A DNA stretch of 64,000 nt. Source: Dyadobacter linearis (GTDB lineage: Bacteria > Bacteroidota > Bacteroidia > Cytophagales > Spirosomataceae). Numbering within the stretch: the stretch's first letter is position 1; the number at the start of each line of letters is the position of its first letter. Below the pieces are notes generated by a model, which saw nothing but the letters and a program-made list of their open reading frames with translations, made no database searches and was not told the DNA's origin. Below are positions 44,584-54,244 of the stretch, one piece after another. A program made the position numbers and the translations under genes. The stretch is from the NCBI RefSeq assembly GCF_907165045.1, contig NZ_CAJRAU010000001.1, positions 124,001-188,000 of the forward strand. Reading direction: 5' to 3'.

Positions 44584-47500
44584 ATGAACAATAATTTGTA
44601 CAAAATGGCGCAAGCTGCTAAATGGCGAATGCGGAAGAGCTGGTCTGCAAGGACAGCGATCGCAATGCTTTTTGGCGTACTTGTGGCCATGTCCGGGGTA
44701 GCTCAGGCGCAGACCGGCACCTCAATTTCTGGTAAAATTTCCGATAAACAAGGCGCTTTGCCGGGTGTTTCGGTTGTCGAGAAAGGCACAAGCAATGGAA
44801 CTACCACTGATGCGGAAGGTAAATTCACATTGCAGCTGCCCGCGGGAGCCAAAACAATTACGGTTTCGAGCGTGGGCTATGTAGCTCAGGATGTAGATGT
44901 TAGTAACAAGTCAAATGTGGAGATCACATTGGCGGAAGATCAAAAAACCCTTAATGAAGTGGTCGTGATCGGATACGGATCTTTGAATAAAAGAGAAGTT
45001 TCGAGCGCGATCACGCACCTTTCTTCCAAAGACCTGCTGCGAGTGGGTGGTAACAACCCGATGATGGCGATTCAGGGCAAGGTAGCGGGACTTACCGTGA
45101 CCAATACCTCCACGGCAGATCCCAACTCCTCGCCCAATATTCAGCTTCGGGGTGCATCCTCACGCAGTGCAGGTCTCGGACCATTGTTTGTCGTAAACGG
45201 AATCCCAGGTGGTAACATTGACAACATCAACCAGAACGAGATCGAATCCATCGACGTGCTGAAAGGTGGTGCGGCTTCGGCTATTTATGGTACCCGCGGA
45301 AGTAATGGTGTAATTGTAATTACCACTAAAAAAGGCTCTGCCGAGCCACGTTTATTCTACGACGGTTACACCACATTTGACTATCTGGCAAACGAACTTT
45401 CAGTGCTTTCCAAAGACGAATTCCTGGCAAACAAGCGCGGTTTTGATTTTGGAGGAAACACCAACTGGCTGAAAGAAGTGAGCCGCCAGCCTTCGTTTTC
45501 CCACAAGCATACGCTGCAATTTTCAGGCGGAAGCGGGCAGACAAACTATTTCACATCGGTGGATTTCCGTGATGCAAATGGTATTGACCTGCGTTCGGGA
45601 AAAAGAGAATACGGCGGTCGGGTGAATATCAATCATACAACGGCTAATAATCTTCTGGCACTTACATTCAGTGTAGCGCCTCGTTATGCAAAGATTAGTG
45701 AGGCTGATTACAGCGCATTCAACTACGCATTGACGCTCAACCCGACCATATCGGTGTTTGATTCTACGGGCAAATACAGCTACATTAATTCAGGCTTTTT
45801 TGCGAATAACCCGGTCGAAAATGCGAAAATGGTTGTTCGCGACCGCGAGCGCAAGTCACTGGACTTGAATGGATCAGTAAAGCTGAACATTCTTGAAAAC
45901 CTGAACACGACACTGACTTTCGGAGAGGTAAGCTCCTCGTATCGTCTGATGGATTTTACGCCTTCCAACATTACGCCGGTAATCAACGGTACCGGCCGGA
46001 ATTCGGCAGGGCAACGCCTGGAAGAGAACGACCAGAAGAGCCTTGAATGGTTAGGAAACTACTTTTTGGACAGGGGCAAACATTCTGTGAAACTGCTCGC
46101 CGGTTATTCTTATCAGTATTTCACTGCGTCGGGATTCAATGCATCAAATGAAAACTTCCCTTCTAATGTACTTACATACAACGGACTTGGAACCGGATTG
46201 TGGAACCTGGAAAAAGGGATCAACAATGTGGGTTCTTATAAAAACAGCTCGAAGCTGATCGCATTTTTTGGACGTGTTAACTACGATTTTGACCAAAAAT
46301 ATTTCCTGTCTGCAAGTCTTCGCAGGGAAGGTTCTTCCAAATTTGGTTATGATAACAAATGGGGATATTTCCCGGCAGCATCGTTTGCATGGCGTTTGAC
46401 TCAGGAAGGGTTTTTGAAAGATATCCCCTGGCTGAACGAGCTGAAACTGCGTGCGGATTATGGTGAAACAGGTAACCAGGATTTTGGCAATTACCTCTCC
46501 CTGGATACCTACGGAGGTTACGGTTACTATCCTTACAACGGAAGCTCCTACCAGGTGTGGGGACCAAGCCAGAACACCAACTACAATCTGCGCTGGGAAA
46601 AGTCGGCCAACTTCAACGTAGGCGTTGACTTTGAGCTATTTAGCAGCAAAATCACAGGTAGCGCCAATTACTATGTGCGTACCAACAAGGATCTTTTGGG
46701 TAACTATAATGTAGCCAACCCACCAAATATCCAGGGTCAGACGTTTGCGAACGTAGGTACCATGCGCAATACGGGCGTGGAATTGCAATTGAGTGCAGCT
46801 GTGGTCAACAAAGGTGCATTCAGCTATAATGTTTCGCTGACGGGCGCATTCAATGACAACAAATTTGTCTCGTTTTCTAATAACCTCTTCAAAGGTCAGA
46901 GCTACATTGATGTCGTAGGAATGCCTGCGCCGGGAAGTCCGGGAACATTGCAGCGCTTGCAGGAAGACAGACGGATCGGTAGCTTCTACGCATTGAAATC
47001 GGCTGGCGTAAATGATGATGGGGCATTGCTGGTGTATAATAAAAATGGCGAAATCGTGCCTGCGAATGAGGCGAACAACGACGACAAGCAATTTATCGGT
47101 AACGGACTTCCTAAGTTCACGACTGGTTTAACCAACAATTTCACTTACAAAAACTGGGATCTGAGCGTGTTCCTACGTGGTGCATTTGGGTATAAATTGT
47201 TCAATACCTATGCATTCTATCTGGGTACACCTGCTGCGCAGCAAAATGCAAACCTGCTGACCTCAGCTATTGACGGTGGCAAATATTCGAAACTGACGAA
47301 TACCGCAACGTATTCTTCCTTGTCGGATTACTTTTTGGAGCCAGGCGGGTTCTTGAAAATAGATAACATCACGCTGAGCTATACGCAGCCGATCAAATCG
47401 AAATTCATGCAATCGGCGCGCATTTACGCTACAACCCGCAACCTGGCGACATTCACCAAGTTCACCGGCGGCGATCCCGACCTGGTCCAGATCAACGGAC

Positions 47501-47598
47501 TGTATCCGGGTGTAAATACCAATGGGGACAACAACGGTACGCTGAACTACTACCCATCGACCACACAGCTGTTGCTGGGATTACAACTTACATTCTAA
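44584..47598 (+). CDS. SusC/RagA-family TonB-dependent transporter (second locus)
   Basis: A 1004-aa outer-membrane transporter. The ATG at 44584 is used; the preceding TTG in frame is ignored. A long basic leader precedes the signal (TAIAMLFGVLVAMSGVAQAQ), then CarboxypepD_reg (ISGKISDKQGALPGVSVVEK), TonB box region TLNEVVVIGYGSLNKREVSS, the plug (IQLRGASSRSAGLGPLFVVN, SIDVLKGGAASAIYGTRGSN, GVIVITTKKG), and the barrel ending LLLGLQLTF. SusD starts 18 bp later. Control is predicted from the divergent HTCS. Ligand would be a glycan or related compound. Confidence 0.97.
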   Translation: MNNNLYKMAQAAKWRMRKSWSARTAIAMLFGVLVAMSGVAQAQTGTSISGKISDKQGALPGVSVVEKGTSNGTTTDAEGKFTLQLPAGAKTITVSSVGYVAQDVDVSNKSNVEITLAEDQKTLNEVVVIGYGSLNKREVSSAITHLSSKDLLRVGGNNPMMAIQGKVAGLTVTNTSTADPNSSPNIQLRGASSRSAGLGPLFVVNGIPGGNIDNINQNEIESIDVLKGGAASAIYGTRGSNGVIVITTKKGSAEPRLFYDGYTTFDYLANELSVLSKDEFLANKRGFDFGGNTNWLKEVSRQPSFSHKHTLQFSGGSGQTNYFTSVDFRDANGIDLRSGKREYGGRVNINHTTANNLLALTFSVAPRYAKISEADYSAFNYALTLNPTISVFDSTGKYSYINSGFFANNPVENAKMVVRDRERKSLDLNGSVKLNILENLNTTLTFGEVSSSYRLMDFTPSNITPVINGTGRNSAGQRLEENDQKSLEWLGNYFLDRGKHSVKLLAGYSYQYFTASGFNASNENFPSNVLTYNGLGTGLWNLEKGINNVGSYKNSSKLIAFFGRVNYDFDQKYFLSASLRREGSSKFGYDNKWGYFPAASFAWRLTQEGFLKDIPWLNELKLRADYGETGNQDFGNYLSLDTYGGYGYYPYNGSSYQVWGPSQNTNYNLRWEKSANFNVGVDFELFSSKITGSANYYVRTNKDLLGNYNVANPPNIQGQTFANVGTMRNTGVELQLSAAVVNKGAFSYNVSLTGAFNDNKFVSFSNNLFKGQSYIDVVGMPAPGSPGTLQRLQEDRRIGSFYALKSAGVNDDGALLVYNKNGEIVPANEANNDDKQFIGNGLPKFTTGLTNNFTYKNWDLSVFLRGAFGYKLFNTYAFYLGTPAAQQNANLLTSAIDGGKYSKLTNTATYSSLSDYFLEPGGFLKIDNITLSYTQPIKSKFMQSARIYATTRNLATFTKFTGGDPDLVQINGLYPGVNTNGDNNGTLNYYPSTTQLLLGLQLTF

Positions 47599-47616
47599 TA
47601 TTCTGATTTAGAAAAA

Positions 47617-49344
47617 ATGAAAAGGAATCGAATTTCAAAATATATACTCAGGTTTGCTGCCTGCGCGCTGCTTTCGGTGACGGCTGGCTGTACTAACCTG
47701 GACGAAGAACTATACGACCGGATCACTTCGGAAAACTTCCTGCAAACGCGCCAGGATGTGATCCGCGACTTTCTGAGGGCATTCGAACACAGCTACTGGA
47801 GTATCCAGGGTGGCAGTACATTTATGCTGCAGGAAAATAGCTCCGATGAAATGATGACCATCAACCGTCAGGGCGACTGGTTTGACGGCGGGCAGTTCCA
47901 GCGCGTGCATTACCACACCTGGACGCCGCAGGACGGCTTCACAAGCGATGCGTGGAATGCGCTTTACGGCGGCGTGACGCTGGCTACCAACTCACTGGAA
48001 GATCTGGAAGGCATTACCGACCCTACCAAGTTTGAAATGACCCGCGAAGAGCTTGACGGTATGATCGCCGAGCTGAAAGTACTTCGGGCCTGGCTGAACA
48101 TTCGTTTGCTGGATTTTTACCGCAACATTGTGATTGTTACCAAAGTAAAAGGCCAGACTACCGGCGGTCCTCAGGTGCCACCACAGGAAGCATTTGCATT
48201 CATCGAGCAGGAATTGAAAGATGCACTTCCGAAGCTGTCTACCAATACTACGCTAGGTGATAATGTAACGGGACGCTGGACACAAGGCGGTGCAGCATCT
48301 CTTTTGGTACGCCTTTACCTGAATTCAAAAGTGTACACCGGTACCGACCGTTTTGCTGATTGCGCGAAAATGGCGCAGGAGATTATCGATGGAAAATATG
48401 GCAGCTACGCCCTGGAAAGCCGCTGGGACGCGCCATTTGATTATACCAATCCGACTTCGAAAGAAACGATTTTCGGTTTCCCAGGCAGTTTTGCACAAAC
48501 CCACTGGCAATATGATGGTGGTATGTATTTCTGGATGCTGCCCAACCTGGCGCCAAGCTATTTTGGCTTCACCGATTTTGGCAATGCCAATCCGAAATAC
48601 GCAATGCAACCTGGCCGCGATGTGGATAGTGTAGAGTACAACTTTACATTGGGAAAACCTTTCATCAAATTCCAGAAGTACAAGGATGATGTTCGTTTGA
48701 AAAAATACAAAAACCTGGGTAACAGCACCCGCGAAGGAATGTTCTTGTACGGGTATCTGCCCTACACGAATCCACAGGGAAAAGCGGATACGGTTAGAGG
48801 TTTCAAAGGTCCGTACGCACTCTTTTTGCGTGACCAGGTTGGTAAGTTTTTGGATGCAAAACCAGGTACCAAGATTGCTGACAAAGTATCGAACATGAAC
48901 AATGGGGACAATAACTCAGGTCTGTACCCGGTGAAATATCCTTATTACCCAAGCAGCGATCCGAACAAGATTTCGTCTGCTTATGCGGAGGTACGTTACG
49001 CGGAGATCTATTATTCTTTGGCTGAATGTAAATACAGAGCGGGTGATAAAGCGGGCGCGGCAGTATTGCTGAATGCAGTTCGCAAGCGCAACTATCCTGC
49101 GGGCTCACCAAGTCTTTACAAAACGGACGGAAGTCAGCTAACGGATCAGGAAATGCTGGATGAATGGATGCGTGAGTTTTTGGCGGAAGGAAGAAGAAGA
49201 ACGGATCTGGTTCGCTGGGGCGTGTTTAGTACTGGAACCTGGTGGGACAAAAAACCGGATACGGACAACCATACAGACATTTTCCCAATCGGACAAAACG
49301 TGCTGAACTCTTCACCACAATTGAAGCAAAATCCTGGTTACTAA
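47617..49344 (+). CDS. SusD/RagB-family nutrient-binding lipoprotein (second locus)
   Basis: A 575-aa SusD-like protein. Signal MKRNRISKYILRFAACALLS followed by VTAGC (lipobox TAGC), then NLDEELYDRITSENFLQTRQ. The helical part includes ELKVLRAWLNIRLLDFYRNI and the C-terminal signature EVRYAEIYYSLAECKYRAGD, then VLLNAVRKRNYPAGSP and WMREFLAEGRRRTDLVRWGV. Partner of the SusC upstream (18-bp gap). It is followed after 45 bp by a cytochrome c/PA14/propeller protein on the same strand, so the locus is a SusCD pair with an oxidative accessory rather than a glycosidase. Confidence 0.96.
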   Translation: MKRNRISKYILRFAACALLSVTAGCTNLDEELYDRITSENFLQTRQDVIRDFLRAFEHSYWSIQGGSTFMLQENSSDEMMTINRQGDWFDGGQFQRVHYHTWTPQDGFTSDAWNALYGGVTLATNSLEDLEGITDPTKFEMTREELDGMIAELKVLRAWLNIRLLDFYRNIVIVTKVKGQTTGGPQVPPQEAFAFIEQELKDALPKLSTNTTLGDNVTGRWTQGGAASLLVRLYLNSKVYTGTDRFADCAKMAQEIIDGKYGSYALESRWDAPFDYTNPTSKETIFGFPGSFAQTHWQYDGGMYFWMLPNLAPSYFGFTDFGNANPKYAMQPGRDVDSVEYNFTLGKPFIKFQKYKDDVRLKKYKNLGNSTREGMFLYGYLPYTNPQGKADTVRGFKGPYALFLRDQVGKFLDAKPGTKIADKVSNMNNGDNNSGLYPVKYPYYPSSDPNKISSAYAEVRYAEIYYSLAECKYRAGDKAGAAVLLNAVRKRNYPAGSPSLYKTDGSQLTDQEMLDEWMREFLAEGRRRTDLVRWGVFSTGTWWDKKPDTDNHTDIFPIGQNVLNSSPQLKQNPGY

Positions 49345-49389
49345 TTATGCTTGTTGACAGCTGTTGTCAATCACTTTTAAATAGTTAAA

Positions 49390-52383
49390 ATGAAATTTCA
49401 CAAGCCACGTCTGGCTGTGCTTGGTACCGCATTAGTTTTTGCGGTACTAAGCTCGGCCAGTACTTTTATTACAACAAAACAGTCCGTTTCAGACGTAGAA
49501 CGACCACGGGAAGCCTGGGTACTACGCTCGGTTCTCGACGGGAGACCACGTGTTCTGAGTATTGCATTGCACGACAATCTCTGGCTGGCTTACAATACCA
49601 AAACAGCCGCTTTGTACAAAGCCTGGGCTGGTAAGATCAACTTTGGCGGCCCGGTTTACACCTCCGCGCACGGCCCGCAGCCGGTTTCTGCCGGAATCAC
49701 CTACATGGAAGAACCCGATGAAAATCCATGGCGCATTATAGCTGACGGAGAGGAAGTTACACCCGAAATCAGCTACAAAGGTCATACCGTTTTGAACAAC
49801 CAGGTTACATTGAAATACGACCTGGAGTATCAGGGCAAAAAGGTTTCAGTGGAAGAAAAGCCTGAGTTTTTCGATGCGGGAAATGGTAAAGCAGGGTTCG
49901 AGCGGGCATTTACAGTAACTAATGCACCTGCCGGCACTACATTGTCGCTGAATGTGCATTTGAATTCACTTACAGCTGCCACCGATTACAAAACGGATGG
50001 CAAGTTTTCGGTAACCAATCAGCGGGATGAAAATGTTGACAATCAATCTTTCAAAGCCATTGACGGAAAACTGGTGCTTAATAGTACTGGTAAGACCACA
50101 TTCTCTGTTAACCTGACCAAAAAACCAGCGAAGGCCGAAGCTACTCAGAAGGAAAGCAAAGCCGATATGGTGGCTGGACTTTTTGCCAAAAGCGACTGTA
50201 ATACCTGCCACAACCAGGATGTAAAAACGGTCGGCCCTGCCTACAAAGCGATCGCAGAACGTTACGAAAACAACGACCAGAATAAGAATGCATTGGTTAC
50301 CAAGGTGATCAAAGGCGGCGCAGATAACTGGGGACAAATCGCAATGTCGCCGCACCCGGATCTGAAAAAAGAGGATGCCGAAACAATGGTAACCTACATA
50401 TTGGAACTGGACGCAGAAAAGGAAAGAGCACAGGCGGCAAGTAAATTAATGCCGAAGCCCTCCTACCCGGTTGCATTGAAAGCGGTGAATCCTACTCAGG
50501 TGGCAACTGCTACTGAGAAGCCTGGTATCGCGGTAAACATTTACCAGTTTGCAAGCGGCATTGGCAGCGTTCCTGAGATCAATGATGAAATGCTTCCTGT
50601 AAAATCAGGCTCTATTAATGCATTGCATTTGGACGAAGGAGATTTTGATGACCTGAAAGACAACTTCGCGATTTATGCAAGTGGTTATATCAACATCAAA
50701 AAGACTACTAACATTGTCTTCCGGTTGGTTTGCGATGACGGCGGTAAGCTTTTTATCGATAACAAACTCGTGGCTGACAATGGCGTAAATCACGGTCTAC
50801 AACCTACCGACGCTGAAATTATCCTTAAACCAGGCAAACATCCATTCAAAGTAGAATATTACCAGGGATCGTTCGGCAAAGGACTTTCACTGCAATGGAG
50901 ACCTTACGGAAGCAAGGAATTTACAGTGGTACCGCCTTCCGTATTTACCTACAAAGGCGCGGATATCAAGCGCACCGGGCAGGCTGCGATTGAGGTAAAA
51001 AAGACCGATATTCCAGGTGACAAGTCGCCGCTGATGGCAGTGCACCCAAGCTTTACCTTGTCACAAGCACGTCCTGACAACTTTCAGCCAAGAGTAGGGG
51101 GAATGGATTTTCTGGCTGATGGAAGAATGGTGGTAAGTACCTGGGATTCGCTCGGCTCTGTGTACATTGTCGACGGTCGGAAAGCGGCTTCTCCAAATGA
51201 CATTAAAGTAAAGCGTATTGCCTACGGACTCGCTGAGCCGCTCGGCTTGAAAGTGGTCGACGATGAAATTTACGTCATGCAAAAGCAGGAGCTGACCAAG
51301 CTGGTGGATTTGAACAAAGACGAGCTGATCGACGAGTATCAAACCATCTGCAACGGCTGGAAAGTCTCTGCCAACTTCCACGAATTTGCATTTGGGCTGG
51401 TGTACAAAGACGGCTACTTCTACGGAACGTTGGCCACGGCCATTAACCCGGGCGGCGCAAGTACAAAACCGCAAATCCCTGACCGCGGGAAAGTGGTGAA
51501 GATCTCCAAAAAAGACGGTTCGTTTACATTCGCAGCATCAGGTCTGCGTACCCCAAATGGAATCGGATTGGGCGTAGACGATGAGATTTTCATTGCCGAT
51601 AACCAGGGCGACTGGCTACCTGCAAACAAGATCATTCACTTGCAGGAAGGTGCGTGGTACGGCTCGCGCTCAGTGGATTTTGAAGGTACTGCCAACAAAA
51701 AAGAAGCGCCGCCGGTAGTTTGGCTGACGCAGGATGAGATAGGAAACTCGCCAAGCCAGCCTGCAAAACTGAATGTTGGTCCATACCAAAATCAGATGAT
51801 CCACGGGGATGTGACGCACGGCGGTATTAAACGCGTATTTGCCGAAAAAGTGAATGGCGCCTACCAGGGAGTCGTTTTCCGGTTTACCCAAGGATTGGAA
51901 GCAGGTGTTAACCGCCTGGCCTGGGGTCCTGATGGTTCACTTTACATTGGCGGCGTAGGTTCGACAGGAAACTGGGGACATACCGGCAAGCTGGGTTATG
52001 GTTTGCAAAAGCTGACTTTCAACAACAAAGCAGCCTTCGAAATGCTGGCTGTTCGCGCCAAGTCCGACGGTTTGGAGATTGAATTTACCGAGCCTTTGAA
52101 AAAAGGTGTTGGCGAGAAAGCGTCCGATTACGGAATCCGTCAATGGTGGTTTAAACCAACCGGCGATTACGGCGGACCGAAATTCGACGAAGAAAATCTG
52201 GCTGTAAAAACGGTGAAAGTATCGGCAGACCGCAGGAAAGTAACCTTGCAGCTCACAGGAATGAAAGCCAAACACGTGGTTTACATTCATTTGAACCGAA
52301 ACACAATGGTAAGCCAGAACGGCGAAACGCTGTGGAGCACCGAAGCATGGTACAATATGAACCAGCTACCCGGTAACATGTAG
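49390..52383 (+). CDS. Exported cytochrome c-PA14-sorbosone dehydrogenase-like multidomain protein
   Basis: A 997-aa exported protein with several modules. After a signal-like N-terminus (residues 8-26) comes a beta-rich domain (36-240, start PREAWVLRSVLDGRPRVLSI), a class I cytochrome c domain with heme motif CNTCH (Cys270-His274) and probable axial Met319 in QIAMSPHPD, a PA14 domain (about 378-520: FRLVCDDGGKLFIDNKLVAD), a six-bladed propeller of the sorbosone/glucose dehydrogenase type (about 545-880: VGGMDFLADGRMVVSTWDSL, RTPNGIGLGVDDEIFIADNQ), and a C-terminal Ig-like domain. Family knowledge suggests sugar or polyol oxidation with electrons passed to heme; catalysis is not proved. Third gene of the HTCS-linked SusCD operon. 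Confidence 0.9.
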   Translation: MKFHKPRLAVLGTALVFAVLSSASTFITTKQSVSDVERPREAWVLRSVLDGRPRVLSIALHDNLWLAYNTKTAALYKAWAGKINFGGPVYTSAHGPQPVSAGITYMEEPDENPWRIIADGEEVTPEISYKGHTVLNNQVTLKYDLEYQGKKVSVEEKPEFFDAGNGKAGFERAFTVTNAPAGTTLSLNVHLNSLTAATDYKTDGKFSVTNQRDENVDNQSFKAIDGKLVLNSTGKTTFSVNLTKKPAKAEATQKESKADMVAGLFAKSDCNTCHNQDVKTVGPAYKAIAERYENNDQNKNALVTKVIKGGADNWGQIAMSPHPDLKKEDAETMVTYILELDAEKERAQAASKLMPKPSYPVALKAVNPTQVATATEKPGIAVNIYQFASGIGSVPEINDEMLPVKSGSINALHLDEGDFDDLKDNFAIYASGYINIKKTTNIVFRLVCDDGGKLFIDNKLVADNGVNHGLQPTDAEIILKPGKHPFKVEYYQGSFGKGLSLQWRPYGSKEFTVVPPSVFTYKGADIKRTGQAAIEVKKTDIPGDKSPLMAVHPSFTLSQARPDNFQPRVGGMDFLADGRMVVSTWDSLGSVYIVDGRKAASPNDIKVKRIAYGLAEPLGLKVVDDEIYVMQKQELTKLVDLNKDELIDEYQTICNGWKVSANFHEFAFGLVYKDGYFYGTLATAINPGGASTKPQIPDRGKVVKISKKDGSFTFAASGLRTPNGIGLGVDDEIFIADNQGDWLPANKIIHLQEGAWYGSRSVDFEGTANKKEAPPVVWLTQDEIGNSPSQPAKLNVGPYQNQMIHGDVTHGGIKRVFAEKVNGAYQGVVFRFTQGLEAGVNRLAWGPDGSLYIGGVGSTGNWGHTGKLGYGLQKLTFNNKAAFEMLAVRAKSDGLEIEFTEPLKKGVGEKASDYGIRQWWFKPTGDYGGPKFDEENLAVKTVKVSADRRKVTLQLTGMKAKHVVYIHLNRNTMVSQNGETLWSTEAWYNMNQLPGNM

Positions 52384-52461
52384 CTTCACCGGCGGCCGTA
52401 AAATATGATGTGATTGGCGAAAGCCGGACAGAAGAAATAATATATTAACGTCGACAATTGG

Positions 52462-52527
52462 TACCTTTGCGTGAAATTGAAATCGATCAAACCCTGCGAA
52501 AATTGATTTGCAGGGTTTTGTTTTTTC
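52462..52527 (+). other. Promoter-like element and terminator hairpin, no gene between
   Basis: TACCTTTG followed by C (52462-52469, TAnnTTTGC) is followed within 20 bp by a hairpin AAACCCTGC (52489-52497) with GCAGGGTTT (52510-52518) and TGTTTTTTC. A transcript here would be about 50 nt. The lead-in TTGAAATCGATCAA resembles TTGAAATCGAGCAA before the tRNA-Arg terminator. It may be a small RNA, a leader attenuator of the 52583 gene, or the remains of a tRNA unit. Confidence 0.5.
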
Positions 52528-52582
52528 AGGAACAGACCATTTAAATCAACCAGCTATCACAAAATCAGTCCCCGGCCTGAAC

Positions 52583-54172
52583 ATGAACGAGACAGGCAAA
52601 CCGGAGCAAAATACCATGGAACCAAACAAAGACAACAAGACAATTGAGAATATCGAGCTGGTATTTTTGAAGCCCGAAGACTACCAGGAGATCAAGGAAA
52701 TGATGATCGAGACCTATTCCAGCATGCCCGATGCGTATTGGAAAGAACATCATATCAAAACACTGACCAATATTTTTCATGAAGGCCAGGTGGGTATCAG
52801 AGTTGATAACGAGCTTGCGGGCTGTGCGTTATCGATTATAGTAGACTACGAAAAGGTCGACTCCAAACATACTTACAAAGCGATAACGGGCAATTACAGT
52901 TTTAATACCCACACCGACAAAGGCGATATTCTTTACGGGATCGATGTATTCATTCGCCCCAAATACCGCGGACTTCGGTTAGGCAGGCGCTTGTATGATT
53001 ACAGGAAAGAGCTTTGCGAGAAACTTAATCTGAAAGGGATCGTATTCGGAGGCCGGATCCCGAATTACCACCAGTATTCACATTCAATTTCCCCAAAGGA
53101 ATATATTGAAAAAGTGAGAAACAAGGATATTCACGATCCTGTTCTAAATTTTCAATTGTCTAACGATTTCCACCCGGCGAGGATATTGCAGGGGTATCTG
53201 GAAGGCGATAAAGATTCGAATGAATACGCAGTGCTGCTTGAATGGGACAATGTTTACTATGAGAAGATCTCGGATCAGGCCGCATTTAAAAAGTCGATTA
53301 TCAGGCTGGGGCTGATACAATGGCAGATGCGATTGTACAGCGATTTCGACGAACTGATGCAGCAGGTGGAATATTTCGTGGATGCAGTATCGGGTTACCG
53401 GTGCGATTTTGCATTGTTCCCCGAGTTTTTCAATGCGCCGCTGATGTCGGACTACAATCATCTTGCAGAGCCGGACGCGATCCGGAAGCTGGCAGAATTT
53501 ACAGAAAAGATCGTCAACCGCTTTTCTGAGCTGGCGATCTCCTACAATATCAACATCATTACCGGGAGCATGCCGGAGGTGGTTGGAAATAGTCTGTACA
53601 ATGTGGGCTACCTGTGCAAAAGGGACGGCGGGGTTGAACGGTTTGAAAAATTGCACGTTACGCCCGATGAAGCCAAAGTGTGGGGAATGCAAGGCGGCAA
53701 CAGCCTGAAAACCTTTAATACCGACTGCGGGAAAATTGGTATTCTGATCTGTTACGACGTAGAATTTCCCGAACTAAGCCGCATTCTGGCCGACGAAGGA
53801 ATGAATATCCTTTTTGTGCCATTTTTGACAGACACCCAAAACGGCTATTCGCGAGTAAGGAACTGTGCGCAGGCGCGGGCGATCGAAAATGAATGTTACG
53901 TGGCCATTGCAGGAAGCGTGGGCAACTTGCCGAAAGTCCATAATATGGATATTCAATATGCTCAGTCTATGGTATTTACGCCCTGCGACTTTTCGTTTCC
54001 TACCAATGGAATCAAAGCGGAAGCGACACCAAATACAGAAATGATCCTGATCGCCGACGTCGATATTGATATGCTGCGGGAACTGAATCAGTTTGGAAGT
54101 GTAAGGAACCTGAAAGACCGGCGGACCGATATTTATTCCATCATGCGCAGAATTGAGGGGCAGGATAAGTAA
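52583..54172 (+). CDS. Fused GNAT N-acetyltransferase and nitrilase-superfamily amidohydrolase
   Basis: A 529-aa two-domain protein, a known fusion in Bacteroidota. The N-terminal GNAT domain (about residues 20-210) has VFIRPKYRGLRLGRRLYDYR, the R/Q-x-x-G-x-G/A-type acetyl-CoA loop as RGLRLGRRLYD. The C-terminal carbon-nitrogen hydrolase domain (about 230-520) has the catalytic triad: glutamate in FALFPEFFNAP, lysine in FEKLHVTPDEA and cysteine in GILICYDVEFPE. It could transfer an acyl group and release an amide, but the substrate is unknown. The ATG at 52583 is used because an upstream in-frame ATG (52508) falls inside the terminator hairpin; 52616 is a further option. Confidence 0.92.
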   Translation: MNETGKPEQNTMEPNKDNKTIENIELVFLKPEDYQEIKEMMIETYSSMPDAYWKEHHIKTLTNIFHEGQVGIRVDNELAGCALSIIVDYEKVDSKHTYKAITGNYSFNTHTDKGDILYGIDVFIRPKYRGLRLGRRLYDYRKELCEKLNLKGIVFGGRIPNYHQYSHSISPKEYIEKVRNKDIHDPVLNFQLSNDFHPARILQGYLEGDKDSNEYAVLLEWDNVYYEKISDQAAFKKSIIRLGLIQWQMRLYSDFDELMQQVEYFVDAVSGYRCDFALFPEFFNAPLMSDYNHLAEPDAIRKLAEFTEKIVNRFSELAISYNINIITGSMPEVVGNSLYNVGYLCKRDGGVERFEKLHVTPDEAKVWGMQGGNSLKTFNTDCGKIGILICYDVEFPELSRILADEGMNILFVPFLTDTQNGYSRVRNCAQARAIENECYVAIAGSVGNLPKVHNMDIQYAQSMVFTPCDFSFPTNGIKAEATPNTEMILIADVDIDMLRELNQFGSVRNLKDRRTDIYSIMRRIEGQDK

Positions 54173-54193
54173 GGACGCTGCAACATTAACATA

Positions 54194-54240
54194 AACAACC
54201 CCGGTTACGCCTTCGATCGAAAGTGCAGCCGGGGTTGTTG
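54194..54240. terminator. Bidirectional terminator between the fusion gene and gdhA
   Basis: AACAACCCCGG (54194-54204) pairs perfectly with CCGGGGTTGTT (54229-54239); the loop holds a small TTCGATCGAA palindrome. T-rich on both exits. It serves the convergent genes ending at 54172 and 54245. Confidence 0.85.
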
Positions 54241-54244
54241 TTAT

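Noticed and set aside
52508..52582. Upstream in-frame start for the GNAT-nitrilase fusion
   Set aside because: This ATG is inside the terminator hairpin, and the extra residues match nothing in the family start.
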